Source: Piscinibacter aquaticus (lineage in GTDB: Bacteria > Pseudomonadota > Gammaproteobacteria > Burkholderiales > Burkholderiaceae_C). From it: a DNA stretch of 64,000 bases. Below, in pieces: positions 1 through 15,524 of this stretch. The translations under genes and the position numbers were made by a program. The DNA is taken from the NCBI GenBank assembly GCA_007994965.1, contig VOPW01000001.1, positions 2,790,001-2,854,000 of the forward strand, written 5' to 3'. Below the pieces are notes generated by a model, which saw nothing but the letters and a program-made list of their open reading frames with translations, did not search any database and was not told the origin of the DNA. Positions within the stretch are counted from its first letter, which is position 1; every line of letters begins with the position of its first letter.

Positions 1-317
1 AGGCCATCGAAGGCGCGCAGATCGTGCTGGCCACCGGCAAGGCGGGCGTGCACCTGCTCGACGAATCGGCCTGGCGCGAGCACCGCCACCTCGAGCTGCT
101 GTGCGATGCCAATGCCACGCCGCAACTCGGCATCGAAGGCATCGAGATGATGGACAAGGGCGCGCAGCGCCACGGCAAGACGGTGTTCGGCGCGATCGGC
201 TTCGGCGCGCTGAAGATCTCGCTGCACCGTGCCTGCATCGGCAAGCTGTTCGAGCAGAACGATCTCGTGTTCGATGCCGAGGAGCTGCATTCGATCGCCA
301 AGTCGATGGTGGGCTGA
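1..317 (+). CDS. mtdA: Methylene-H4F/H4MPT dehydrogenase MtdA, C-terminal part
   Basis: The window opens inside this gene; the frame is open from base 3 and ends with TGA at 315-317, giving about 104 residues. The tail resembles the C-terminus of MtdA, the NADP-dependent methylene-tetrahydrofolate/methanopterin dehydrogenase of serine-cycle methylotrophs, with the ending pattern HRACIGKLFE...VFDAEEL. The next gene starts 3 bp later and encodes the cyclohydrolase that acts on the MtdA product, as in the Methylobacterium mtdA-fchA pair. The N-terminal catalytic part lies outside the window, so the call rests on tail similarity and context. No frameshift is seen in this piece. Confidence 0.75.
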   Translation, partial: AIEGAQIVLATGKAGVHLLDESAWREHRHLELLCDANATPQLGIEGIEMMDKGAQRHGKTVFGAIGFGALKISLHRACIGKLFEQNDLVFDAEELHSIAKSMVG

Positions 318-320
318 GCC

Positions 321-942
321 ATGGCCACGGCGATCGACACCACCTTCCTCGACCCGCTGGCCAGCGGCGAGCCCACGCCCGGCGGCGGCGGTGCCGCCGC
401 GATGATGGGCGCGATGGGCGCGGCGCTGATCTCGATGGTCTGCCACCTGACGATCGGCAAGAAGGGCTACGAAGCGGTCGAATACGACATGCGCGACCTG
501 CTCGCCGAGGCCGAGGCGCTGCGCGCGTCGCTGCAGGAGATGGTGGCCGACGACGCGGCGGCCTTCGATCGCCTGATGTCGGCCTACAGGCTGCCCAAGG
601 GCACCGACGAGGAAAAGGCCTACCGCTCCGCGGCCATCCAGAACGGGCTCAAGGGCGCGACGCAGGCGCCGCTGGAATGCGCGCGCGGCCGCCGAGGTGA
701 TCCGGCTCACCGTCCGCGCCGTCGACCGCGGCAACACCAACGTCATCAGCGATGTCGGCGTGGGCGCGCTGGCCGGCTGGGCGGCGCTGCGCAGCGCGGC
801 GCTGAACGTAAACATCAACGTGCCGCAGCTGAAGGACCGCACCTTCGCCGACCACGCGCTGACGGAGATCGCGGCGCTGCAGCAGGAGTGCGGCGCCCTC
901 GCCGACAGCATCCACGCCCGGGTGAGCGCCAAGCTCGGTTGA
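321..942 (+). CDS. fchA: Methenyl-tetrahydrofolate cyclohydrolase FchA (one frameshift)
   Basis: This is a cytosolic protein of the formiminotransferase-cyclodeaminase C-terminal family, here acting as methenyl-H4F cyclohydrolase that interconverts 5,10-methenyl- and 10-formyl-H4F. The N-terminus carries the glycine-rich [20 protein letters not shown] segment typical of the family, and the second half has [15 protein letters not shown]. The frame breaks near 675-685, in a run of CG repeats; removing one base restores a continuous protein of about 206 residues, close to the roughly 208 residues of Methylobacterium FchA. It starts 3 bp after mtdA and precedes mtkA, so it belongs to the serine-cycle operon. 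I treat the break as a sequence error. Confidence 0.85.
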
Positions 943-989
943 CACGAACCAGCGCCGAGCGGCGCGACAGGACTCGAAAGGACGCGACG

Positions 990-2158
990 ATGGACATCCA
1001 CGAGTACCAAGCCAAGGAACTGCTCGCCGGCTTCGGCGTGCCGGTGCCGCGCGGCAGCGTGGCCTACAGCGCCGACCAGGCGGTGTATGCCGCCACCGAG
1101 ATCGGCGGCTGGCACTGGGCGGTGAAGGCGCAGATCCATGCGGGCGGTCGCGGCAAGGCCGGCGGCGTGAAGCTGTGCCGCACCTACCAGGACGTGGCCG
1201 CCGCCGCCAAGGCCCTGCTCGGCGCCACGCTGGTGACGCACCAGACCGGCCCGGCCGGCAAGGTGGTGCACCGCCTCTACGTGGAAGCGGCCGAGCCCTT
1301 CGTGCGCGAGCTCTACCTCGGCTTCGTGCTCGACCGCAAGGCCGAGCGCATCCGCGTGATCGCCTCGGCCGAAGGCGGCATGGAGATCGAGGACATCGCC
1401 CGCGACAAGCCCGATTCGCTGATCCAGATCGAGGTGGAGCCGGCCGTGGGCCTGCAGCCCTTCCAGGCGCGCGAGATCGCCTTCGGCCTCGGCCTGAACC
1501 TCAAGCAGGTCAGCCAGGCGGTGCAGACCATCCTCGGCTGCTACCGCGCCTTCCGCGATCTCGACGCGACGATGGTCGAGATCAACCCGCTGGTGATCAC
1601 CAAGGACGACCGGGTGGTGGCGCTCGACGCCAAGATGAGCTTCGACGACAACGCGCTGTTCCGTCGCCGCCGGTGGTGGAGATGCGCGACGTGCAGGAGG
1701 AAGACCCGCGCGAGGCGATGGCCCACCAGCACGGCCTGAACTACGTGGGCCTGGCGGGCGACATCGGCTGCATCATCAACGGCGCCGGCCTCGCGATGGC
1801 GACGATGGACATGATCAAGTACGCCGGCGGCGAGCCGGCGAACTTCCTCGACGTGGGTGGCGGCGCCTCTCCGGAGCGCGTCCAGACGGCGTTCAACCTC
1901 GTGCTCTCCGACAAGAACGTCAAGGCGATCCTCGTCAACATCTTCGCCGGCATCAACCGCTGCGACTGGGTGGCGCAAGGCGTGGTGCAGGCGGCGCGTG
2001 GCCTCAAGGTGCCGCTGATCGTGCGGCTGGCCGGCACCAACGTCGAGGCGGGGCGAAAGATCATCGCCGAGAGCGGATTGCCCATCCTCACCGCCGATTC
2101 ACTCGCCGAGGCCGCACAGAAGGCGGTGTGGGCGGCACGCGAGCCGATGGCGGCCTGA
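990..2158 (+). CDS. mtkA: Malate-CoA ligase beta subunit MtkA (SucC family, one frameshift)
   Basis: This is the ATP-grasp beta subunit of a succinyl-CoA synthetase-like enzyme. With mtkB it should activate malate to malyl-CoA using ATP in the serine cycle. The start at 990 gives the family-typical [12 protein letters not shown], followed by [16 protein letters not shown] (ATP-grasp), the metal-binding VEINPLVI, and in the second half the CoA-ligase motifs [15 protein letters not shown] and [10 protein letters not shown]. The frame breaks near 1668, where one C appears to be missing from a CCC run. The repaired protein is about 389 residues, the usual length. A plain TCA-cycle sucC cannot be excluded from this sequence alone, but the neighbours fchA, ppc and mcl favour malate thiokinase. 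Confidence 0.85.
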
Positions 2159-2173
2159 ATCCGGGAGCACGAC

Positions 2174-3064
2174 ATGAGCATCCTCATTGATGAATCCACC
2201 CGAGTCATCGTGCAAGGCTTCACCGGCGACAAGGCGACCTTCCACGCCAAAGAGATGATCGCCTACGGCACCAACGTCGTCGGCGGCGTCACACCCGGCA
2301 AGGGCGGGCAGCGGCATCTGGACCGGCCGGTGTTCGACACCGTCAAGCAGGCCGTGGCCGCCACCGGCGCCGAGGCCAGCCTGGTCTTCGTGCCACCGCC
2401 CTTCGCGGCCGATGCGTTGATGGAGGCGGCCGATGCGGGGCTGAAGCTCGTCTGCATCATCACCGACGGCATCCCGGCGCAGGACATGATGCGCGTGAAG
2501 CGCTACCTGCGCCGCTACCCGAAGGAGCAGCGCACCACCATCGTCGGGCCCAACTGCGCCGGCATCATCAGCGCCGGCCGCGCGATGCTGGGCATCATGC
2601 CAGGGCACATCTACCAGCGCGGCAACGTCGGCATCGTCTCGCGCTCGGGCACGCTGGGCTACGAGGCGGCCGCGCAGATGAAGGCGCTGGGCATCGGCGT
2701 GAGCACCAGCGTGGGCATCGGCGGCGACCCGATCAACGGCTCGTCCTTCCTCGACCACCTGCAGCGCTTCGAGGCCGACCCCGACACCAAGGCCGTGATC
2801 ATGATCGGCGAGATCGGCGGCCCGCAGGAGGCCGAAGCCGCGGCCTGGGTGAAGGCCAACATGCGCAAGCCGGTGGTCGGCTACGTGGCCGGGCTCACCG
2901 CGCCCAAGGGCCGGCGCATGGGCCATGCCGGCGCGATCATCTCCGCGGCGGGCGACAGCGCGGCCGAGAAGGCGGAGATCATGCGCTCGTACGGGCTGTT
3001 GGTGGCGCCAAGCGCGGCCGAGCTGGGCTCGACGGTCGGGCAGGCCCTGGCGGCGTTGCGCTGA
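2174..3064 (+). CDS. mtkB: Malate-CoA ligase alpha subunit MtkB (SucD family)
   Basis: This intact 296-residue protein is the CoA-binding alpha subunit that partners MtkA. It has the N-terminal CoA-binding Rossmann fold (VQGFTGDKATFHAKEM), the central GPNCAGIIS and SRSGTLGYEAA motifs, and the phosphorylated histidine at about residue 251 in MGHAGAII. Length and motif spacing match SucD/MtkB proteins. It starts 15 bp after mtkA and ends 10 bp before ppc. It is the only gene of this operon with no frameshift over its full length, which gives a good reference for the true protein-level quality of the locus. The specificity for malate is inferred from context. Confidence 0.88.
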   Translation: MSILIDESTRVIVQGFTGDKATFHAKEMIAYGTNVVGGVTPGKGGQRHLDRPVFDTVKQAVAATGAEASLVFVPPPFAADALMEAADAGLKLVCIITDGIPAQDMMRVKRYLRRYPKEQRTTIVGPNCAGIISAGRAMLGIMPGHIYQRGNVGIVSRSGTLGYEAAAQMKALGIGVSTSVGIGGDPINGSSFLDHLQRFEADPDTKAVIMIGEIGGPQEAEAAAWVKANMRKPVVGYVAGLTAPKGRRMGHAGAIISAAGDSAAEKAEIMRSYGLLVAPSAAELGSTVGQALAALR

Positions 3065-3074
3065 GGAGCAGGCA

Positions 3075-5818
<2,744 letters not shown>

Positions 5819-5843
5819 CTCCCTTCTTGCGAGGACACCGCCC

Positions 5844-6818
5844 ATGAGCTTCACCCTGATCGAGCAGGCCACGCCGCGCCTGCACCGCAGCGAGCTGGCC
5901 GTGCCGGGCTCGAACACCGCGCTGTTCGAGAAGGCCGCCGCGAGCGCCGCCGACATCGTCTTCCTCGACCTGGAGGATGCCGTCGCGCCCGACGACAAGC
6001 CGCAGGCGCGCAAGAACATCATCCAGGGGCTCAACGAGCTGGACTGGGGCACCAAGACGATGATGATCCGCATCAACGGCCTGGACACGCACTACATGTA
6101 CCGCGACGTGGTCGACATCGTCGAGGCCTGCCCGCGGCTGGACATGATCCTGATCCCGAAGGTCGGCGTGGCGGCCGATGTCTACGCGCTGGACATGCTG
6201 GTCACGCAGATCGAGAACGCCAAGGGCCGCAGCAAGCGCATCGGCTTCGAGGTGCTGATCGAGACTGCGCTGGGCATGGCCAACGTGGAGGCCATCGCGC
6301 AGAGCTCGAAGCGGCTGGAGGCGATGAGCTTCGGCGTGGCCGACTATGCCGCCTCGACGCGCGCGCGCACCACGGTGATCGGCGGCGTGAACCGCGAGTC
6401 GGTGGTGCTCACCGACCCCGACGAACACGGCCAGCGCCAGAGCTTCTGGACCGACCCCTGGCACGCCGCGCAGACGCGCATGCTGGTGGCCTGCCGCGCC
6501 TACGGCCTGCGGCCGATCGACGGGCCCTTCGGCGACTTCTCCGACCCCGACGGCTTCCGTGCCGCGGCGGCGCCGTGCGGCGGTGCTGGGCTACGAAGGC
6601 AAGTGGGCCATCCACCCTCGCAGGTGGCGCTGGCCAACGAGGTGTTCACGCCCACCGAGGCCGAGGTGACCAAGGCGCGCCGCATCAAGGACGCGATGGC
6701 GCAGGCCGCCAAGGAAGGCAAGGGCGCGGTGTCGCTCGACGGCCGGCTGATCGACATCGCCAGCATCCGCATGGCCGAGGCGCTGCTGGCCAAGGCGGAT
6801 GCGATCGCCTCAGCCTGA
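5844..6818 (+). CDS. mcl: L-malyl-CoA lyase (CitE family; two compensating indels)
   Basis: This HpcH/HpaI aldolase-fold enzyme cleaves malyl-CoA to glyoxylate and acetyl-CoA, the last step of the serine cycle. The family motifs are visible: RSELAVPGSN, DIVFLDLEDAV, MIRINGLDT, the catalytic region EVLIETALGM and FGVADYAAS. Its 324 residues match Methylobacterium MclA. Between about 6568 and 6618 roughly 16 residues are read out of frame. Translating that stretch one base over gives the expected LGYEGKWAIHPSQV, so two indels of opposite sign cancel. A predicted protein from this ORF therefore looks intact but has a wrong segment. It is the last gene of the serine-cycle operon. Confidence 0.9.
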   Translation: MSFTLIEQATPRLHRSELAVPGSNTALFEKAAASAADIVFLDLEDAVAPDDKPQARKNIIQGLNELDWGTKTMMIRINGLDTHYMYRDVVDIVEACPRLDMILIPKVGVAADVYALDMLVTQIENAKGRSKRIGFEVLIETALGMANVEAIAQSSKRLEAMSFGVADYAASTRARTTVIGGVNRESVVLTDPDEHGQRQSFWTDPWHAAQTRMLVACRAYGLRPIDGPFGDFSDPDGFRAAAAPCGGAGLRRQVGHPPSQVALANEVFTPTEAEVTKARRIKDAMAQAAKEGKGAVSLDGRLIDIASIRMAEALLAKADAIASA

Positions 6819-7794
6819 GCGGCGCGCGACGCGCGGCTTCTTCGCGGCCGGCTCTTCGGGCACCGGCGGCTGGTAGCGGCGCTGGTCGATCAGCGCCGGC
6901 CTGCTCGCGCAGGAAGGCCTCGAAGGCGGTGGCCGCGGCCGGCATCGCGCGGCCGGCCAGCGAGATCACGTACCAGTCGCGCTCGATCGGCTGGCCGGCC
7001 ACAGGCACCATCGCCAGCAGCCCGGCCTGCAGTTCCAGCACGCAGGCGTGCATCGACAGGAAGGCGACGCCGAAGCCGGCCGCGCACATCTGCTTGATCG
7101 CCTCGTTGCTCGACAGCTCGGCGCCGATCGCCAGCTCCGCGCCGGCCTCGCGGAACAGCGCCTCGACGGTGTTGCGCGTGCCCGAGCCGCGCTCGCGCAC
7201 CAGCAGGCTGTGCTCGTTGATGTCGGCCAGCGTCGGCTCCGCCAGTTGCATCACCGGGTGCGACGGCGCGGCCACGAAGGCCATCGGGTGGCGGGCGAAG
7301 GCCGTGGCGTTGGCGCGCAGTTCCGAGGGCGGCCGGCCCATCACCGCGAGATCGACCTCCTGCACGGCGAGTGCGGAAGTGACCTCGGCGCGGTTGCCCA
7401 CCTGCAGCTTGACCTTCACCTTCGGGTGCAGCTTGACGAATTCGAGCAGCACGTGCGGCAGCAGGTACTCGGCGGTGGTGACGGCGCCGATGCGCAGCGT
7501 GCCGGCGATCAGCCCGCGCTGCGCCGCCATCGCCTCGCTGGCCTCGCGCCACAGCGCGAGCATGCGGTCGGCATAGGCCGCGAGCAGTTCGCCCGATTCG
7601 GTGAGCTTGACGCCGCGCGCGCTGCGCGTGAGCAGCGGCGTGCCCGCGGACTCTTCGAGAATGCCGATCTGCAGCGACACCGCCGGCTGCGTGAGGTGCA
7701 TCTCCTCGGCGGTCTGCGAGATGCTGCGCAGCCGCGCCAGCGTGTGGAAGGTGGCGAGCTGGCGCAGCGTCGCGTTCTTCAGCGGCGCGCTCAC
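6810..7794 (-). CDS. LysR-type regulator, CbbR/QscR-like (frameshift near C-terminus)
   Basis: This is a LysR transcription factor with an N-terminal winged helix (LRQLATFHTLARLRS, then AEEMHLTQPAVSLQIGILEE) and a substrate-binding domain (GTLRIGAVTTAEYLLP). The helix-turn-helix resembles CbbR and the serine-cycle regulator QscR of Methylobacterium, so it likely controls the adjacent serine-cycle genes. I chose the GTG at 7794, which has GGAG eight bases upstream; a GTG at 7827 lacks a spaced ribosome-binding site. A frameshift near 6899 hides the true tail, which continues LIDQRRYQPPVPEEPAAKK and stops at 6810. It then overlaps the 3' end of convergent mcl by 9 bp. The effector is unknown. 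Confidence 0.8.
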
Positions 7795-7858
7795 GGTCGA
7801 TGCTCCGACAGACGCATGGCCCTCCACTCCTGACAGCGGCGGACGACATTAGCACATG

Positions 7859-9367
7859 TCAATTCAGCCTGCCGGCTGCGGGAGCCTCGTAGAGTTCGGC
7901 CATGTGCCGCAGCCGCGCCGCGGCATCGGCCGGCACCTGCGCCCACTGAATCGCCGGTGCCCACCAGCCCTCGCCCTGGCCGGGGAAGTTCATGCGGCCC
8001 TCGCCGCCCAGGCCCATCACGTCCTGCAGCGGGTAGATCGCGGTATCGGCCACGCTGGCGCAGGCCATGCGGATCATGTCCCAGTGGATCGCGCGGCCGT
8101 CGGTGGCGAGGTACTCGCGCAGGTGGTGGCGCGTGGGCTCGTCGGCTGTCGCCCACCAGCCGACGCTGGTGTCATTGTCGTGCGTGCCGGTGTAGACCAC
8201 GCTGTCGGCCTCGTGGCGGTGCGGCTGGAAGCGCCGCTCGGCCGCAATGCCCTCGCCCCAGGCGAACTGCAGGATGCGCATGCCGGGAAAGTCGAAGGCA
8301 TGGCGCAGCGCGTCGACATCGGGCGTGATCACGCCGAGGTCTTCCGCGATGATGGGCAGCGGGCCCAGCGCATCGGCGATGGCGCGGAACAGCGCCTCGC
8401 CCGGGCCGGCCCCAGTGACCCTTCACCGCCGTGGGCTCGGAGGCCGGAATCTCCCAGTGCGCCGCGAAGCCGCGGAAGTGGTCGATGCGCACGATGTCGA
8501 CCAGCTCGACGCTGCGCTTCACCCGCGCGATCCACCACGCATAGCCGCTTGTCGCATGCGCGCTCCAGCGGTACAGCGGGTTGCCCCAGCGCTGGCCGGT
8601 GGCGCTGAAGGCATCGGGCGGCACGCCGGCGATCACGGTGGGCGGCCGGCGGCATCGAGCACGAAGAGTTCGGGCCGCGCCCAGACGTCGGCGCTCTGGT
8701 AGGCGACGAAGATCGGCATGTCACCCACGATGTGCACGCCGCGCGCATGCGCGTGCGCCCGCAGCGCCGCCCACTGGCGGAAGAAGCACCACTGGCAGAA
8801 GACCCAGAAGGCGATGCGCTCACGGTGCGCTTCGCGTGCCTTCTTCAGCGCGGCGGGCGCGCGTTGCGCCAGCCGCCGGGCCACTCGCACCAGTCGCGCC
8901 AGCCGTGGTGCTCGGCCAGCGCCATGAAGAGCGCATAGTCGGGCAGCCAGTCGGCATGCTCGCGCTCGAAGGCGGCGAGATCGGCACGATCGTCGGCCGT
9001 GGCCAGCTGGGCGAAACGCGTGGCCGCGAGCGAGGCGCTGCATGCGAAAGGGCACCATCGCCGCGAAGTTGACGCGGCGTGCATCGAGCCCCTCCACCGG
9101 CGCGATCTCCGCGTCGCTCAGCCAGCCGCGCCGCTGCAGCTCGCGCAGATCGATCATCAGCACGTTGCCGGCGAAGGCCGAGCTGCTCATGTAGGGCGAA
9201 TTGCCGGGTCCGAGGCCGCCCAGCGGCAGCACCTGCCACAAGGACTGGCCAGCGCCGGCCAGCCAGTCGACGAAGGCATGGGCCTCGTCGCCGAGGTCGC
9301 CGCTGCCGTGCGGGCCGGGCAGCGAGGTGGGGTGCAGCAGGATGCCGCTGCGGCGCGGGAAGCGCAT
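7859..9367 (-). CDS. malQ: 4-alpha-glucanotransferase MalQ (about four frameshifts)
   Basis: This GH77 amylomaltase transfers alpha-1,4-glucan segments between maltodextrins in the cytoplasm. The start MRFPRRSGILLHPTSLPGPH is diagnostic. Further on come VRIDHFRGFAAHWEIP with the nucleophile Asp, the EDLG acid/base motif and VYTGTHDNDT. The frame moves near 9040, 8855, 8640 and 8410, yet the reassembled protein is continuous at about 502 residues, normal for the family. It diverges from the DAHP synthase gene with an 80-bp gap and ends 64 bp before the LysR start. No other glycogen or maltose gene is in the window, so its physiological partner is unknown. Confidence 0.88.
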
Positions 9368-9447
9368 GGGTGTCTCCGGTGGAGGGATCGCTGGTCCGAG
9401 AGGCTACAGTGCCGCACCGCATTTCCGGCACGCCCGGGTTACATCGA

Positions 9448-11602
<2,155 letters not shown>

Positions 11603-11613
11603 GGGCCGCGAGC

Positions 11614-13690
11614 ATGCCACGCACGCCGTATCCTCTGGCCGATGAAGGCCCGATCCCCACCCGCAAGCCGCACGACGTGTCGATCCACGGCGAGACGCGC
11701 ATCGACGACTGGTTCTGGCTGCGCCAGCGCGACGACCCCGAGGTCATCGCCCACCTGCACGCCGAGAACGCCCACACCGAGGGCCTGGTTCGCGCCGCAT
11801 GCCGCGCTGAAGCAGCAGCTCTACGACGAGATGCTCGCGCGCATCCAGGAAGACGACGACGACCTGCCCTGGCGCAAGAACGGCTGGTGGACCTGGAGCC
11901 GCACCGCCAAGGGCCGGCAGTACGAGACCCGGCTGCGCCGGCGTGACGAGCCCGGCGCACCGGAAGAGGTGCTGATCGACCTGAACGCGCTGGCCGAAGG
12001 CAAGCCCTTCCTGCAGCTCGGCGCCTTCGACGTCAGCCCGGATGCGAAGCTGCTCGCCTACTCGCTCGACGAGACGGGCGCGCTCGACTACACGCTGCGC
12101 GTGTGACCTCGCCAGCGGGCAGGACCTGCCACTGGCCATCGAGCAGACCGAGGACGCCGCCTGGGGCAACGACAGCCGCACGCTCTACTACCTCACCAAG
12201 GACGAGGCCAAGCGCACGCACCGCGTCTGGCGGCACCGCCTCGGCGCCGGCACGCCCGACGAGTTGCTGTTCGAGGAAAGCGACGAACTCTTCTGGCTGG
12301 GCCTGGGCAAGACACGCGACGAACGCTGGATCGTGGTCTCGTCCGGCAGCAAGGACACCACCGAGCTGCGCGTGATCGATGCCGACGACCCCACGGCCGC
12401 GCCGCGTGTGGTGATCCCGCGGCGCAGCGGCATCGAGATGTCGCTCGACCATCGCCATGGCCGCTTCTACCTGCTGGTCAACGACACCGGGCGCAACTTC
12501 CGGCTGGTGGAGACACCGGCCGATACGCCTTCGCTCGACGCCGCCCGCGAGCTGATCGCCCACCGCGACGACGTGATGCTGGAAGACGTCGACCTCTTCG
12601 AGCGCTGGATGGTGGTGCAGGAGCGCGACCGCGGCACGCTGAAGCTGCGCGTGTTCGAGTGGGTCGACGGACGCTGGGGCCGCGACTGGCACATCCCCTT
12701 CGACGAGACGGTCTACAGCGCCGGTGGCGATGTCAATGCGGAGTTCGCGAGCGATGTCTACCGCGTGGGCTACACCTCGATGGTGACGCCGCACTCGATC
12801 TACGACGTCGATCTGCGCAGCGGCGAGCGCACGCTGATGAAGCGCCAGCCGGTGCTCGGCGGCTACGACCCGGCGCTGTACGACAGCACGCAGCTCATGT
12901 CGCGCGCGGCCGACGGCACCGAGGTGCCGATCTCGCTGGTGTGGAAGCGCGAGTTGCGCCGTGGGCAGCCGCAGCCGCTGCTGATGTACGGCTATGGCGC
13001 CTACGGCATCCCCGTCGATCCGTATTTCGTCGTCACGGCTGAGCCTGCTCGACCGCGGCGTGGTCTTCGCCATCGCCCACGTGCGTGGCGGCGGCGACCG
13101 CGGCCGGCGCTGGTACGACGACGGCAAGCTGGCCAGCAAGCCGAACAGCTTCAGCGACCTGGTGGCCTGCGCCGAGGCGCTGGTGGCGCAGGGCTGGACC
13201 ACGCCCGCGCAGCTGATCATCGAAGGCGGCAGCGCCGGCGGGCTGCTGGTCGCGGCAGCGGCCAACCTGCGGCCGGATCTGTTCCGCGCCGTCGTGGCCG
13301 AGGTGCCCTTCGTCGACGTGGTCAACACCATGCTCGACGAGTCGCTGCCGCTGACGGTCGGCGAGTTCCTCGAGTGGGGCAACCCGAAGGAACCGCATCA
13401 CTATGCGGTGATCCGCAGCTACTCGCCATACGACAACCTGCGCGAGGCGGCCTACCCGGCGATGTACCTGCGCGCCGGACTGAACGACAGCCGTGCCGTA
13501 CTGGGAAGCGGCCAAGTACGCGGCGAAGCTGCGCACGCTGAAGACCGACGACGAGCCGGTGCTGCTGTCGGTCAACATGGATGCCGGCCACGGCGGCGCC
13601 TCGGGCCGCTACGACGCGCTGGCCGAGCGCGCGGAGGTGCTGGCCTTCATGCTGGCCGTCTGGGGCCTCACTGAACGCGCAGCGACTTGA
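11614..13690 (+). CDS. ptrB: Prolyl oligopeptidase family peptidase, oligopeptidase B-like (frameshifted)
   Basis: This is a serine peptidase of family S9: an N-terminal beta-propeller and a C-terminal alpha/beta hydrolase domain. The opening RKPHDVSIHGETRIDDWFWL is typical of oligopeptidase B. The catalytic serine is in GGSAGG, the aspartate in AGLNDSR, and the histidine in AGHGG. The frame breaks near 11800, 12105, 13035 and 13495; the last is a two-base loss before the conserved VPYWEAAKYAAKLR. The reconstructed length is about 690 residues, as expected. The start is uncertain: ATG at 11614 is in frame with the first conserved block, and ATG at 11642 would need another indel. The 3' end overlaps the next, convergent gene by 23 bp. 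Confidence 0.8.
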
Positions 13691-14809
13691 GCTTCTCCAG
13701 CTTGCCGGCGTAGAGCTGGCGGTCGGTGTGCGCGCGTGCTGGCCTTCATCGCCGCCGAGCTGGCGCTGCGCTTTGACGTCGCCCAGGCCGAAACTGGCCA
13801 GCGCGAGGCCGAAGTGGAATTCGTGGTGATACGCGGCGCGCTCGATCTCCTTCTGGAACATCGTGCGCGCCTGCGTGTAGTCGCGCCGCTCCATCGCCTC
13901 CAGCCCGCGCTGGAAGAAGTGATAGGGCGGAAACGGTTCCAGCTGGGCTGCGCTGCTGCAGCGCCGCCGCTTCGGCGCCCCGCCCCTGGCGTTCGTACAG
14001 GTGCGCCAGTTGGCCAGCGCCGCGGCGTTGGCCGGCTCGGCGGCGAGCAGCTGCTGCAGCACGCGCTCGGCGTGCGCATGGGCACCACGGCGCAGGTAGG
14101 CCACGGCCAGCGTGTTGTGCGCGGCCAGGAAGGTCGGCGCGGCGTCGATGGCCGCGCGCGCATGCCAGTAGGCATCGTCGACCTGCCCTGCGGCCAGCAG
14201 TTCGGCGGCGCGGTTGTTCATGAACATCGCCAGCACCGTGGCTTCATCGATCACGCGCGAGTACTGCCGTTGCCCTGGCTCCGGCGGATCGAAATCGATC
14301 AGCATCGCCTCGGCCACGTCGAAGCGCACGCGTCCGTCGCCGTAGTGGTTGCGCAGGGTCAGGTTGACGTGGCCGTTGGCGACGAGCAGATCGCCGCTGC
14401 GCCCCCAGCCGGCATCGCTGTAGACGCTGTGGAACTGCACCGGCAGGCCGAGGTGGCGCGCCAGTGCGGCGCTCATGATCACCAGCGAGAGGCAGTTGCC
14501 GCTGCGCGCCTCGAAGGCCTCGGCGGCTGTGCGCGTGCGCTGTGCGTCGTAGTCGAGCTTGAGCCGCCCCGGCGCATACAGTGCGTCGATCAGCGCGGCG
14601 CGCGGCCCCTTGCGCCGGGACTCGCGCGCGAGATCCTCGTCGACGAAGCGTCGCATCTCGTCGGACATCGAGAAGACCTCGGCCGCCATGGGTGGCGCCG
14701 CGGAACGATGGAACAACGCGTCGTCGAACAGGCCGCCGGCCGGCACTGCCGGCACGCCGGCACAGGCCGAGAGGCACAGCGCCAGCCACAAGACCCAGAA
14801 GCGCTTCAT
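13668..14809 (-). CDS. Lipoprotein with transglutaminase-like and TPR regions (frameshifted)
   Basis: This is a predicted lipoprotein: the N-terminus MKRFWVLWLALCLSACAG has a signal peptide with lipobox LSAC. The middle has a papain/transglutaminase-like Cys region (EARSGNCLSLVIMSAALARH), followed by TPR-type repeats (AAELLAAGQVDDAYWHARAA, then FLAAHNTLAVAYLRRGAHAH and onward). Small frameshifts sit near 13990, 13950 and 13770. The true tail reads DRQLYAGKLEKLKSLRVQ and stops at 13668, giving about 379 residues. The function is not known; a role in peptide or envelope processing would be a guess. It is convergent with and slightly overlaps the S9 peptidase gene. Confidence 0.65.
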
Positions 14810-14859
14810 GGGCGTCTCCCGCGCGCACCGCGGCGCGCCGCGCGACTACCTTACTCTGC

Positions 14860-15418
14860 TCAGCCGCGCGATGCAGCCGGGGATTGCCGACCGGCATCTC
14901 GCCGGTCCAGCTTCGCTCCATCTCGTCGAACAGCGAGTGCGAGGCTTCGGTCACTTCCAGGCTGCCAGGGCGGGTCTCGGTCTCTTCGTCGATCTCGACC
15001 GCAACCGCACGTGTCTGCACGGCCTCGAGCAGGCGCGCACGCAGGTAGACGAGCCTTCGCTGGGCGCGTCCTGCACCAGCAGGTCGAGCTGCTCGACGGC
15101 CCGGCGCATCACCGGCACCGGGATCTCGCGCTTGATCGCGCGCGAGCCGAAGCGGCCGATGGTCTGCTCGACGAAGGTCAGGTGGCGCATCAGCTGGCGT
15201 GTTTCCGGATGCTGGCGCAGCAGGCGGTGCAAGTCGGCATGGCCGCGCCGCAGCGCTTCGCCGGCGGAGGTGCCGCTGGTGCTCGCGCCCTGGCGCTCGT
15301 CCGCATCACCCAGCACCACATGCACGTTGGCGCCGCGGACTTCGAGCTTCAGCGGGCGCTTGAGCAGTTCACGCACACGGCTCAAGGGCGATGAGGATTC
15401 GGGCTTGCGAGACGGCAT
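14860..15418 (-). CDS. Conserved hypothetical protein (frameshifted)
   Basis: I do not recognise a family. The protein starts MPSRKPESSSPLSRVRELLK, followed by a charged helix-rich region with VHVVLGDADERQG and RQLMRHLTFVEQTIGRFG. A frameshift near 15060 moves translation to the frame with AVQTRAVAVEIDEETETRPG. The stop is uncertain: TGA at 14860 and TAA at 14851 are both reachable with one further indel, which gives about 185 residues. No signal peptide or membrane segment is visible. It lies about 50 bp upstream of the TPR lipoprotein gene on the same strand, so the two may be co-transcribed. Confidence 0.5.
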
Positions 15419-15524
15419 GGGCAGGAGCACGATGGGATATCTGCGAGCGTGCCACGGAACACTCCCCGAAGCTTCGGGCCGAGGCAGCCGCTTCCACGAA
15501 ATACTGCCGAATGCGAGGCCTGCG

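Noticed and set aside
321..1739. A single 472-residue fusion of FchA and MtkA
   Set aside because: The link is only a frameshifted readthrough. Both proteins have their own start, stop and family-typical lengths once the indel near 680 is corrected.
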